Notes: a model not told the origin generated them from the letters alone. A stretch of 20,079 nt of DNA from Isoetes engelmannii (GCA_011763485.2 JAANSK020290379.1:1-20079); one strand, 5' to 3'. Numbered from the stretch's first letter, positions 8,935-17,029 are shown. Numbers and translations are program-made.

Positions 8935-9026
8935 GAACATGCACATGCACATGCATGAACACACATGCACATGCACATGAACATGCACATGCACATGCAT
9001 GAACACGCATGCACATGCACATGCAC
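8935..9026. repeat. CATGCA-rich satellite with 22-bp units alternating in two forms
   Basis: Units of 22 bp begin with GAACA and are filled with ACATGC. Form A (8935-8956) recurs identically at 8979-9000. Form B (8957-8978) recurs in modified form at 9001-9026. The sequence is therefore a 44-bp A-B dimer repeated about twice. It is mostly alternating purine-pyrimidine and rich in CATG and TGCA palindromes. The open frames across it, full of Cys, Met, His and Ala, are artefacts of the repeat. Confidence 0.9.
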
Positions 9027-9229
9027 AATGTTCATGCACAAACACATGCAGAGAAAGACAACAACCCTCGGATTGTTTCAGCTAACGAAAATCAACGACC
9101 CATAAAGGATGCACTCTAGAAATACTATTTTAGTATACCTCAATGAATACAGCAACAAAATCATAGAAAACCATATGAAAAAACGTATAAAAATTTAAAA
9201 GTAACCCCCTGTTATAGTGCTAGATATTA

Positions 9230-9597
9230 TTGTTGGAGGATAAAGACCCCACCAAATTGGACTACACGGATATCACCAGGTTGGTTTTCTTCCATCTCCA
9301 TTCTTTCTATTTTAAATGTGGTGTTCTCTTTGTTTTCTTATTGTTTCTATGCATTAATTTTCTATCCCTTTATTATTTTGTTCATATTAAACTCTCTTTA
9401 GCACCAAGGGTATTTTATGGAAAGAGTTCCCCCTTGGTGTTTTATCATTAAAACTCTTATACTTTACACCTTTTCCTTCATTGGATGGAAACGAGTTCTG
9501 TCTTCCGATTACCTCTATTTCCTAAAATATGGATTCATTTTTTTTTCCTTATTTCTGTGCTAGCATAATATTCTGATATAGGTTATTATTTGTCTAG
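9230..9597 (+). other. Possible small exon followed by an intron
   Basis: LEDKDPTKLDYTDIT is open at 9230-9279 and ends at CCAG|GTTGGT. A T-rich stretch then runs to TTTGTCTAG|GAT, with the AG at 9596-9597, where the RT frame opens. The 318-base T-rich interval looks like a plant intron. The phases do not join cleanly: the exon reading LEDKD is out of register with the RT frame. So either an indel has occurred or the exon edges are wrong. Confidence 0.35.
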
Positions 9598-10197
9598 GAT
9601 GCCCCACGTAACTCAAGATCTTTGATAAGGGACTCCAATTGGAGAAAGCATCTTATTTCTGAAAAGAACAAGACTAAAACCAAGGTTATGCATTGCACGC
9701 ACTTCTCTAAAATCTTAGAGAAATTCAACATCAGAAGTATCTTTAAGGAAGTTTTATCTGAAGTTTTGCCAGCATTATGTGATGAATTGCTTGAAAGCAC
9801 TTTGTTTGGTTGGAGATACCGTGACCAATTGAGAGATAAACTATACAGGCCTTTTAAAGTATTTGCTAATGGCTACCCCAAAAAATGTTCTTGTCATAAT
9901 CCTTCTCTTCCTAAATTTGTTGATCCAGTAATTGGTCATGTTCGTACAATGGATTTGGAAATCATCCATTGCCCTAAACTTAGGAATGCTCTCGCCTGTG
10001 GCTTGAATCACATTCTTGATTATTCTTTTTCTACTCAAGAGTTTATATCTGATTTCTAATCCACAATTGATCAGTTTTGCTCTATCCACCAATACAAATT
10101 GCTTCATTTATCTGAGCTTGATATTGTTTCTTTGAAAAGAAAATTACTCTCAATTACAAAAACAAGTATTTCTGAGTTAAAAAGTAAATCTTCCTAT
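9598..10197 (+). pseudogene. PLE-like reverse transcriptase, N-terminal (RT-upstream) part
   Basis: The frame from 9598 runs through APRNSRSLIRDSNWRKHLIS, a Lys-rich stretch and SKILEKFNIRSIFKEVLSEV to a conserved-looking block. That block has CSCH (from 9886) followed by FVDPVIGHVRTMDLEI, PKLRNALACGLNHI and a TAA at 10057-10059. It stays open afterwards as Leu/Ser/Lys-rich sequence up to the LINE insertion. A Cys-x-Cys-His pair, then His-Val-x-Thr-x-Asp, then Leu-Arg and Gly-Leu-Asn-His, appears ahead of the palm in a eukaryote-wide set of RT-like hypothetical proteins as I recall them; this is from memory and not verified. The region probably forms the nucleic-acid-binding or fingers-proximal part. 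Confidence 0.55.
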
Positions 10198-10215
10198 AAA
10201 AGATTACTTATGGGA
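10198..10215. repeat. Left target-site duplication of the LINE-like insertion
   Basis: AAAAGATTACTTATGGGA matches 12656-12673 at 17 of 18 positions (T versus A at the twelfth base). It lies exactly where the low-GC RT sequence changes to GC-rich sequence. Confidence 0.85.
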
Positions 10216-10291
10216 GGGCGGTGAGGCGACGATGACACAGGCGCTTACAGACGCCGTACCTGCAGCTTGTTGGTAGCACCTGGTCGCTGTG

Positions 10292-11479
10292 ATGGCTCCT
10301 GCTAGGCCACCTTTTGAGGGGCCGTTGGCGACGTCTACGTTGGGTCTGAAGCCCAGGGAATTAGCACGGAGGAAGACCCCCTCTGAAAAGGGGCGGGTTT
10401 TAGCAGATGCAACAGATAGGAACGCCCCCTCTGATATGGGGCGGGCTATGGAAATCGATGGATCTTCATGTCCCTCTGATCTGGATGCGCGAGGAGGTGT
10501 CCTGGCTAGGTCGGTGGGGCAGGATATGGTTGACTTGGATGCAGTCCAATCTACACAGACTCCGGGTTTGGCTGGGTCTGCAGGTAATAAGGTGACAGAT
10601 CGTCATCTTCTGGCAGGGATGAGGACACTCCTGGAGTCTCCTTCGATCGATCGGTATGTGTCTTCATCTCAGTTTGATTCTCTTTCTCCCGTTCACGGCG
10701 TTGTGGAAACCCCGGTGGACTGTGTTTTGGCCACTCCGGGATTGGAGACTCCGGTTGTCATGCCTGCAAGCATGCCACCGCTTGAGACATGTTCTGATCT
10801 AGCCGTAGGGGACGGATTAGCGGAACAGGAAGGGCCTGTTTCTGCAAGAGCAGCAGTAGAAGTCAGTTTAGTGGAAAGGGAGGGGACTGTAATTGGGAAT
10901 GGGGCTGTGAGGGCGGAATTGGGACATGGTATGCAATCTAAGGATGGGGGGCATCTGCCAGGGCTGCGTAGGGAGAGTATGATGGCGGCAATTCAAGAGG
11001 ATGTGGAATTACCTGGTGTGCACGTGGATACTTCCCAGGGTGCGCAAGCTGGAGTCCCGCATCCTGCACGCCCAGCTTGGAGAAGCAATGACACGGTTTC
11101 TCGTGTCACTCGGCCAGGGTTTTCAGACTGGATTAAGCGCAAGGCGCCTGAGGGTAGGACTGCCCGTGTGGAAGAGGCTTTGAAATTTGTAGAGGATCAC
11201 CATTCAGTTGATTTACAGGCAGTGCTTCCAGATAATCCACGGATAGACATTGACCATGCGTGCCATGTTCAGACTATTGAGAACCTTGTGTCCTTCGCGG
11301 TGCTGGGTTATTTTACAGGGTATATCCTTGACACTCGGCACTTCAGTTCTTGGCTTGCAGGGCATCTGAGGCGGCTTGGCTTGCCCAGGTATCAGTCCTT
11401 GAAATTTCTACCCAATAATTTCTTCCTTATTATGTTCGAGGCCGAGTCCTCAGTGCGGCAGTTGGTCAGCCGGGGGTAG
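10292..11479 (+). CDS. LINE ORF1-type protein (DUF4283-like), N-terminal part
   Basis: Starting at ATG 10292 (a GTG lies just before), the frame encodes 395 residues. Roughly the first 260 are low in complexity, rich in Pro, Ser, Gly and acidic residues, with repeats such as RRKTPSEKGR and DRNAPSDMGR. From about residue 285 it becomes folded-like: FSDWIKRKAPEGRTARVEEA, then FAVLGYFTGYILDTRHFSSW and LPRYQSLKFLPNNFFLIMF followed by SSVRQLVSRG. This pattern matches the DUF4283 region of plant LINE ORF1 proteins, whose usual form has GxF, then LPNGFFLFRF, then a vl..Gpw ending. The frame stops at 11477-11479 just where that domain should continue. ORF1 proteins bind element RNA. Confidence 0.65.
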   Translation: MAPARPPFEGPLATSTLGLKPRELARRKTPSEKGRVLADATDRNAPSDMGRAMEIDGSSCPSDLDARGGVLARSVGQDMVDLDAVQSTQTPGLAGSAGNKVTDRHLLAGMRTLLESPSIDRYVSSSQFDSLSPVHGVVETPVDCVLATPGLETPVVMPASMPPLETCSDLAVGDGLAEQEGPVSARAAVEVSLVEREGTVIGNGAVRAELGHGMQSKDGGHLPGLRRESMMAAIQEDVELPGVHVDTSQGAQAGVPHPARPAWRSNDTVSRVTRPGFSDWIKRKAPEGRTARVEEALKFVEDHHSVDLQAVLPDNPRIDIDHACHVQTIENLVSFAVLGYFTGYILDTRHFSSWLAGHLRRLGLPRYQSLKFLPNNFFLIMFEAESSVRQLVSRG

Positions 11480-12384
11480 ATACTTTAGGAGATGCATATG
11501 TTTTGTATTAGTACTATACTCCGGCAATGTCCACAAGCTCTCGAACGGCTGTAAAAATTCCTTGCTGGTTTCAAATATTGGATCTACCACCGGATATGAT
11601 GGTGCCTGACTTCTTAGTTTCCATGGCTAATGGCTTGGGGGTGCACTTGGCTCATTCCATTGTGCAGGCTCCCAAGATCTGTGTGGCGTTGCCGGCTCTG
11701 TAGCCTTTGTCCACTTCTCTTCCAGTACGCAGTGGCTCATGGCATTTTGTGTTCCAATTGAAGCTCCTTAATGGTTCTGAGATTCGACGTATGTTTCCTT
11801 CTATTGTGCTATCGAGTGATTCTGTTGACGCTCGCGTGGTGGGGACTGGTGTCGAGCAGGATGTTGCGGTGCCTAGTGATGGTGGAGTTGGGTGTGGTGA
11901 TGAAGTGCTAGGTGGTGGAGTTACAGAATGCGGTGGGGAGGGCAAAGGTGGCCCTTCTTATGGATGTGGCGGCTCAGGAAGGGGTCGGGGTCGTGGTGGC
12001 TCTGCTATGGGCCGTGGTGCTTATGCTATAGGCCGGGGTGGTCACGCTGCGGGGTGTGGTGGTGTTGTTGGGGGCCGGGTGCTTGGCCCGGCGGCTGAGG
12101 AAGGCCCTCATGGCCGGCTGGTGGCCGAGACTCCTGAGGCAATGGATCGGAGTGATGGGGAGCCTGTTGTAGGGGAGGTCGTGCCTGGTAGGGGGGCTGG
12201 GCAGCAGGAGGCTGAGGTGCGTCAGTCCTCCCACGTGCTGGGTTGGGGGGATAGGGTGGAGCACGACGTGCATAGGTCATCGTTGTGTAGTTGTGGTGTT
12301 GGGCAGATGGCGATGGTCCGGATTAATCCCCTGGCATTGGAGGACGACCCTGGGGAGAGGGCGAACAGGGCGGGGGAGGGATGA
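11480..12384 (+). pseudogene. LINE ORF1-type protein, C-terminal continuation, broken
   Basis: The neighbouring frame continues the domain: KIPCWFQILDLPPDMMVPDF, then LVSMANGLGVHLAHSIVQAP and KICVALPAL, matching the second half of DUF4283 (v.vWvri.gLP....., then a Gly-Leu-Gly-x-x-Leu step). TAG codons at 11509-11511 and 11701-11703 interrupt it. After FPSIVLSSDSVDARVV it turns into a Gly/Arg-rich tail with GRGRGRGGSAMGRGAY and further RGG-like units, then an acidic-Gly segment ending at 12384. RGG tails commonly bind RNA. No zinc knuckle (CX2CX4HX4C) is visible, although many plant LINE ORF1 proteins have one. Confidence 0.55.
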
Positions 12385-12560
12385 GTAGGATGAGTTGTGC
12401 TTGGGAGTAGGGGGGGTATGTTTTATTTGATGGTTGTGGTTTGTGGACAGTTTTCCATTGATACTGGTATCGGGACGAGTAGAGCGAGTTTGTACGTGTT
12501 CAGTGAGGTAATGGGTTTTGTTGTACTGGTGGTATGTGAATGTGGAGTGTTGAGGTATTT

Positions 12561-12577
12561 CTGTCCCTTTGGGGCAG
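12561..12577 (+). other. 3'-end stem-loop of the LINE-like element
   Basis: CTGTCCC-TTT-GGGGCAG: a 7-bp stem with one G-U pair and a TTT loop, about 65 bases before the A-rich tail. Stem-loops at this place are recognised by the RT of many LINEs, so the structure would let a partner LINE mobilise this ORF1-only copy. Confidence 0.6.
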
Positions 12578-12642
12578 TCCCCTTACTCCTCACTCGGTTT
12601 GTAGCCTTATGATTCTTTAATATACTGGCGATTTAGTTCTTC

Positions 12643-12660
12643 AAAAAGAAAAAGAAAAAG
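12643..12660 (+). repeat. (AAAAAG)3 tail
   Basis: Three perfect AAAAAG units end the LINE-like element and overlap the start of the right target duplication. This is typical of simple-repeat tails made during target-primed reverse transcription. Confidence 0.85.
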
Positions 12661-12673
12661 ATTACATATGGGA
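12656..12673. repeat. Right target-site duplication of the LINE-like insertion
   Basis: AAAAGATTACATATGGGA is the partner of 10198-10215 with one mismatch. The RT reading frame resumes immediately downstream. Confidence 0.85.
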
Positions 12674-13579
12674 TGATGGCAATGTCAAGAAGAACTTACT
12701 CAGGTTGAGAAAAAACTTCTATATCTCTGAAATTGACAAAGCTAGTAATAATGCCTCTTTTATTTGCCAAAAACATATCTGAGAGATGGCTTTGATGAGA
12801 TTGAATAGTTTGGATTTTGAAAAAATCACATTCAGTGTTCAAGAAATCAAACATGAATGCATTGATGGCATCAATATGACCTTGGCCTTACAAGTTCCTT
12901 CTAGTAACAGATTACCTTATCTCATGGGTATTTTCAAAGCTCACAAAGGTGACTATAGATGGTTGACCAATGCCCACAACACTGTTTTTACAGAAATTTT
13001 AGATCTGCTAACGACCATTCTTAATAATTTTGTCTCCCTTTGGCCTGCTATTTGCCATTGGAATACTGTTGAAATCAAATCATGGCAGAAAAATAAGGTC
13101 AATCCTTGCTGGCTTATCAATTCTTCATATGACTTTGTGTTAAATCTACCTAGCAAGATCTTTGATGTTTATTCGATTGACATTACAAAGTGTTACGAGA
13201 ATATACCCATTGTTGGGGATGATGGTATTGCTGAAGTTATGGTTGATATTGCTCACCTTGTGTGGGATTTCATGTCACATGAACTCCCTCTCTCCCAACT
13301 TGTTGTTAAAAATAGGTATAGTTCCTTTAATGTCAAATGGAAGAAGATTGTTGACAATAAATCAAAGAACTGGATTATGTCTAGACAAGATTTCTGCAGC
13401 ATCAATAATTGGTTACTGAATCACTGTTATCTCCAAATGGGTGATCAAATCTGGAGGCAAAAGAAAGGCATTCCAATGGTATTTTCTTGCAGTCTAGCAT
13501 GGTTTGAGTTTAGATTCATTGCTAAGTTGGCTCATCTTGGAAGATTTGATGATATTTCGAGATTTCAACATTCCTTTCA
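12674..13579 (+). pseudogene. PLE/TERT-like reverse transcriptase, fingers and palm
   Basis: A single frame from 12675, broken only by TGA 12780-12782, carries the RT core in order. IDKASNNASFICQKH (Asp at 12735) is the loop before the palm. LPYLMGIFKAHKGDYRWLTN (about 12912-12971) corresponds to the G-x-x-K-x-H-K and R-P-I/R-x-x-x-N steps. VYSIDITKCYENIP is motif A, with the catalytic Asp at 13179. WRQKKGIPMVFSCSLAW (about 13452-13502) is motif B, with Val where Gly is usual. The Y-x-N-I-P ending of motif A is characteristic of Penelope-like RTs, and I see no copia, gypsy or LINE pattern. The frame is lost just before motif C. Confidence 0.65.
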
Positions 13580-13996
13580 TTTTTTATTGATGACTTGAGC
13601 ATCATCAATGGTGGTAATGTTCAGGAATTCTTCTCAAAGGATTCGGATTGCTATGTATATAACATGAATTTACTTGGGATCAAGGATGAAACATGTTATG
13701 ATCAAACTTCTAATCTTGGAAGAAGTATTAACTTCCTCAACATTACTATTCAGATTCTGAATCCTCAAAGTGGTCTCTTTCTTTTTAAGAGGTATGATAA
13801 GAGGACTAAGTTGAAGTTCAACATTAACAGATTCATCAAAGCTAGTGGTTGCAAACCCTATGGTCAAGCCTCCAAAGTTATCATTTTTCAAACCTTTCCC
13901 TTTGTTTACGCTCATTCTGATTGCGCGGCTGCTGCTGAAGATATTTTTGACTTAATCAATGCATTTTGTAATGCAGTTGCCGATTCCTTTCTATGA
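13580..13996 (+). pseudogene. PLE/TERT-like reverse transcriptase, motif C and thumb
   Basis: After a frameshift the palm continues with FFIDDLSIINGGNVQEFF, the Asp pair at 13589-13594 being motif C. Next come SINFLNITIQI (motif D-like, the FLD/FLN-x-x-I step of PLEs) and LFLFKRYDKRTKLKFNINRF with IKASGCKPYGQASKVIIFQT (thumb). It ends at a stop at 13994-13996, about 30 residues after the thumb. PLEs of the Penelope/Poseidon type carry a GIY-YIG endonuclease here, and I see none in any frame before the downstream repeat. The element is therefore either endonuclease-lacking or carries its nuclease elsewhere. Confidence 0.65.
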
Positions 13997-14205
13997 TCAT
14001 TCAGATGGAAGAAAATTTCCCATTTCAATTTAAGATTTCTCTTTATCTATTTTTAGTTTTTCCTTTTTTCCAAATTCGGGAAGTCCCCCTTTTTCCAAAT
14101 TCCGGAAGTCCTTTGGTCGTGACCAGACCATCGCTGGTTTGTTCGATCTTCTGATGACTGCTGATATTCATTCAATACCTCCAAAAGTATTCATTCAGTA
14201 CCTGC
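13997..14205 (+). other. 3' untranslated stretch between the RT and the downstream repeat
   Basis: A short T-rich stretch. It includes TTTTCCAAATTC(G/C)GGAAGTCC twice with a 25-base period (14066-14086 and 14091-14111), the small palindrome GGTCGTGACC (about 14116-14125), and TATTCATTCA(A/G)TACCT twice just before the repeat begins (about 14165-14202). No polyadenylation signal is obvious before the repeat, so transcripts probably end inside it. Confidence 0.6.
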
Positions 14206-15947
14206 AAATATATTCAATTGGAAGTTGGAAGTGGAAGTGGAATCGATTTGGGCTGTTGGCGTCTCCCAGGTTCTACCTATTTAATCCTTGCCTTCATTGC
14301 TTTCTTTACCAGCTTCTACATTCTTTTGCATTGCTACTCTGATCTGTTTATGGGAAGGAAAAGGGTGGCTTAAACAAAGCCACCATACTGAAATTAGAAG
14401 CGGGTAGAAAGATGGCTGAGAAAAGGAAAGGGACCTTTTCTTTCCATAAACCAGCAAAGGCTGCTGCTTGCTCTGATGTTAACCAGCCTTCAAATCTGGA
14501 AGGGGAAGGAAGTTCTTTGCTTAGTTCTAAAGCTGCAGATTTGCTTCATAATCCTGTTGTTGAACTGTTTTCAAGTTCTATTTCTGGTCCTACCGAATTA
14601 TGAATCAAATAGGTGGTGATCTTGATGGATCTGGCCCTTCCAAAATCGGTGATCCATTCTTTTAACACTTTCTGTGATTATTAACCAGGTTGCCCCATTC
14701 AAATCGGACATGTTTAAATTCTTCTTCTAAATTCTTTAGATTAGTTAAGTTATTTTCATTGTTTATTCTAACCATGTTACTTTCTTATTACTTAAATTGC
14801 GTTGTCCTCTCGTTTATAAGTTGTCTATTGATCTAGCTGCTGAAAATTACTTTTGAAAATCAGAATTTTGATAATTTTAACTAAGTTGCTTGAGGTGAAA
14901 GGCGATAAGCCGGTTCTTGTCCATTGCTTACCTGTCGGTGGCTTGTGCTATTACCCTTTACCGGATTGAACCATCCTTGTGGTGTCTTGGTCTTTTTTAT
15001 GAGCATAGACTTTGCTCAAAGTTGTGAAATGGTGATATCTACTACACAAACTCTGATTTTTGTTCGTTCTAAGAGCCTAAAGTTTTAAGCTCTTAAAAGT
15101 TTAAGACATGTGTTCTATTGCTGCAAATACTCTTTTGAAAATTTAAGCTTTTTTTCACGTTTCCAAGTCATATTTTGGTGCGGTTGCTATATCTATTCTA
15201 TGACAAAAGTTTTTTTATTAAGGAAATCTCAGTAAATCCTGTTATTTTCCTTTTCATTTGGTTGCTATTCGTTCACTTTATTTCTTGTTGTTCTATCTAT
15301 ATTAGTGTTGGTTCTAACTCGTGGGATTCTTAAAGATGCTATCTAGTCTTATTAGATTATAGATTCTATCTTATTGAAAATACTATTTAGCTTGTAGAAT
15401 TCTTAGAGTTGCTATGTAGAAGTCTTAATGATTCTAGACTTTATGGTTCTATTTGATGATTCTTAATGAAGCTTTGGTTCTTAATTGGTTCTATGATTTT
15501 TTGTTGTATGGTTCTTATTGCCTCTATTGTTATTTTATACAGTTATATCTAGTATATCTTCTTCCAGGCATTATGATTCTTCATGGTTCTATTTCATGAT
15601 TCTTAATGGTTCTATGGTTCTTTATGTTTGTAAGTTTCTTAGTGGTTCTATGGTTCTTAATAGTTCTTTTATTCAGTTAAGTCTGAAAAATCTTCTTCTG
15701 TCTTTCAAGTCTGTTTGTCCATTCCAAGGTTTAAATAGGGTATTCACCAAGGCTCTATTTAAGGTTGCAAATAAAAAAACTTAAAATCTCAAATGGGATT
15801 CTAAGTTTTAAGTCTGGTATAAATCAGATCTGAAGGTTTTTTTTAAGTTACTTCAACATCCGGGTTTAACCTGAGTCCTTGATCTGGATATTGGTGTTTC
15901 TTTCTAACTCTTTTTTTTGGAATTTTATAGAATTGCAAAAAAGATGG
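14206..15947 (+). repeat. Downstream LTR-like direct repeat (copy 2)
   Basis: This is the partner of 5309-6654. It begins AAATATATTCAATTGG against AAATATCTTCAGTTGG in copy 1 and ends at AAGATGG against AATATGG. It has ~530 bases (about 14937-15465) that copy 1 lacks. It lacks 15 bases of the Ser/Pro-coding stretch and about a dozen bases near 14648 that copy 1 has. Beyond ATGG (15944-15947) the sequence turns into T/C-rich repeats (about 15948-15977) and no internal frame follows. The repeat therefore ends where the second coding exon would start, as expected of a truncated tandem copy. Confidence 0.85.
14412..14603 (+). CDS. Exon-1-like reading frame in repeat copy 2
   Basis: 63 codons: MAEKRKGTFSFHKPAKAAAC, then SDVNQPSNLEGEGSSLLSSK, AADLLHNPVVELFSSSIS and GPTEL before TGA. 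It is collinear with 5516-5760 in copy 1, which has lost the frame by one base but extends further (GGDLDGSGPS). It has a basic start and a Ser-rich remainder, with no transmembrane segment and no known domain. In the element's own logic this would be a partial 5' exon in a truncated tandem unit. On its own it is not expected to be functional. Confidence 0.4.
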   Translation: MAEKRKGTFSFHKPAKAAACSDVNQPSNLEGEGSSLLSSKAADLLHNPVVELFSSSISGPTEL

Positions 15948-17029
15948 GTTTTTTTTTTCCTTTTCTTTTCTTTTCTTTAATTGTCTCTTCTCTAAGGCTA
16001 ATAAACTTCTAAGCAATTCAATAGTACTACCTAATCATCCAATTTGGGAAAAGAAGCAAAGATTTTTTACGTTTAGGCTTTAGAGGTTTCTAATTAAGGG
16101 TTTTTTAATTTTTGTGGCATTGGCGTATTGTGTTTACTTTTTTTTTTTATTCTTTTATGGTTCATTCCAAATTTAGACCATCATTTTCTTTTTCGGATTT
16201 TTTGTCAATGCTGATCTTATCCAGGCTGGTCGAAGAGTTGTAACCTTGGCAGTTTTGTGGGATGTAGACGCACATATGTTTTTGTTGCACATATTTTGTA
16301 AACCACACAAAATGTGAGGATTTAAACAGGTCTAGCTTCTAAATCAATTCATAACATGCTTTATTGATTTGAATGATTTGGAGTTGTCCTGGCTTAATCA
16401 AATATTGGCACAGAGGATCTCATTGAAAACTTTGGAGTAAAGATTTTTACACAATTTTGTTTGTTTATGCAGCATATAGTTGCAGGCTTGAACAAGGTTT
16501 GGAATTAGAACCTTATGATATGATAGTGGTTAACACTCCATTATTAGCTTTGGACCAGAGTTCGAAAAAAACGAGATTAACCTTATGTCTGTCCTATAAA
16601 AATTTTCAACGTCCTATTGTTGTTGATATGAGTAGGACGTGCAGGCCTACAAAAAATAGTAATGAATTGGACTTTGTCCTGCTAATTTATAAAGAGTGAG
16701 ATTTTGTCCTATTCTTTTCAAGGGGAGAAGGATTTTTTCTATTAACTACATATACATGTAGAACGTACAAGGATAATGCAATTGGGACAAAATTTCTGGT
16801 TTGGCAGAGACCAGAACTGTTCTGACCTCCAGAAATCTGAAATCCTTAGTTGTTCTCGACCTGCTGAGATGGTTACGCAGACAGATCCGGCATATTAGTA
16901 TTCCCTAAAATTGAAGAAGACGATGTGAATGCTTCCAAATTGCATCACCGGAAATAATTGCGACCCACTTATGACATTGTATTCAATATAACTTTCTTCT
17001 AGGCTCGGGTCTCTCTTCTAGGCCAGGGT
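15948..17029. other. AT-rich flank with no supported gene
   Basis: It opens with TTTTC repeats. Two short stretches look exon-like, each after a pyrimidine-rich AG. At 16225-16317 thirty codons read AGRRVVTLAVLWDVDAHMF and onward to a stop. At 16473-16508 HIVAGLNKVWN is followed by a stop. Neither matches a protein I know. A perfect 8-bp inverted repeat, ACGTCCTA...TAGGACGT, lies at 16609-16640. The phrase TTTTGTCCT appears at 16692-16700 and again at 17594-17602. Confidence 0.4.

Larger units (their letters stand above)
8145..9229. other. Non-coding block interrupting the element's coding region
   Basis: This block separates the N-terminal fragments from the RT part. It contains TTTTAGGGGG at 8268-8277 and again at 8363-8372, a near-perfect 20-bp tandem repeat of CCTCTCG(C/T)TGTCCTACAT (about 8288-8327), a GC hairpin, a tRNA T-arm-like inverted repeat (8580-8598) and a CATGCA-rich satellite. 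AGGGGGT (8272-8278) and ACCCCCT (9204-9210) are inverted to each other and could mark the ends of a ~940-bp insertion. No target duplication and no protein support this. Alternatively it is a long intron. Confidence 0.4.
10216..12655 (+). mobile_element. ORF1-only LINE-like retroposon inserted in the RT gene
   Basis: A GC-rich block about 2.44 kb long is bounded by an 18-bp direct repeat and ends in a stem-loop followed by an (AAAAAG)3 tail that runs into the right target duplication. These are hallmarks of target-primed (LINE-type) integration. It encodes one long ORF1-type protein, partly frameshifted. There is no room for, and no trace of, an ORF2 endonuclease-RT, so it was mobilised in trans or is an internal deletion derivative. 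Compare mammalian HAL1 elements, which are ORF1-only LINEs. Removing it restores the RT gene order on either side. Confidence 0.78.
5309..15947 (+). mobile_element. Composite Penelope-like (PLE/TERT-type RT) retroelement with LTR-like direct repeats
   Basis: Two long direct repeats (5309-6654 and 14206-15947) enclose a decayed coding region that ends in a reverse transcriptase. The RT motifs resemble those of Penelope-like elements and telomerase, and no protease, integrase or LTR-type RNase H is visible. Known PLEs often carry direct 'pseudo-LTR' repeats from tandem insertion and may keep introns, and both features appear here. The outer edges are where similarity between the two repeats stops; no target-site duplication was found. 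The interior is interrupted by a LINE-like insertion (10216-12655) and by a ~1-kb non-coding block (8145-9229). All coding parts carry stops or frameshifts, so this copy is dead. Confidence 0.6.

Noticed and set aside
8807-9047. Minus-strand frames rich in Cys, Met, His and Ala that look like a metallothionein.
   Set aside because: They are a direct translation of the CATGCA satellite and have no homologue-like framing.
10407-11183. Extra plus-strand frames inside the LINE ORF1 region.
   Set aside because: They are out-of-frame shadows of 10292-11479, without domain content.
11652-12280. Proline/threonine-rich minus-strand frames opposite the LINE ORF1 tail.
   Set aside because: They are antisense shadows of the Gly/Arg-rich coding sequence on the plus strand.
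14150-14200. CTGATGA just upstream of repeat copy 2, reminiscent of a hammerhead ribozyme core (such ribozymes occur in PLE pseudo-LTRs).
   Set aside because: No GAAA box, stem II or cleavage triplet is found at workable spacing, and copy 1 has no counterpart. A covariance-model scan would settle it.
13997-14205. Search for a GIY-YIG endonuclease after the RT thumb.
   Set aside because: Only ~200 bases separate the RT stop from the downstream repeat, and no GIY, YIG or catalytic Arg/Glu pattern is seen in any frame.
15518-15784. 88-codon frame inside repeat copy 2.
   Set aside because: It follows the T-rich TGGTTCT simple repeats and has no counterpart of the same length in copy 1.
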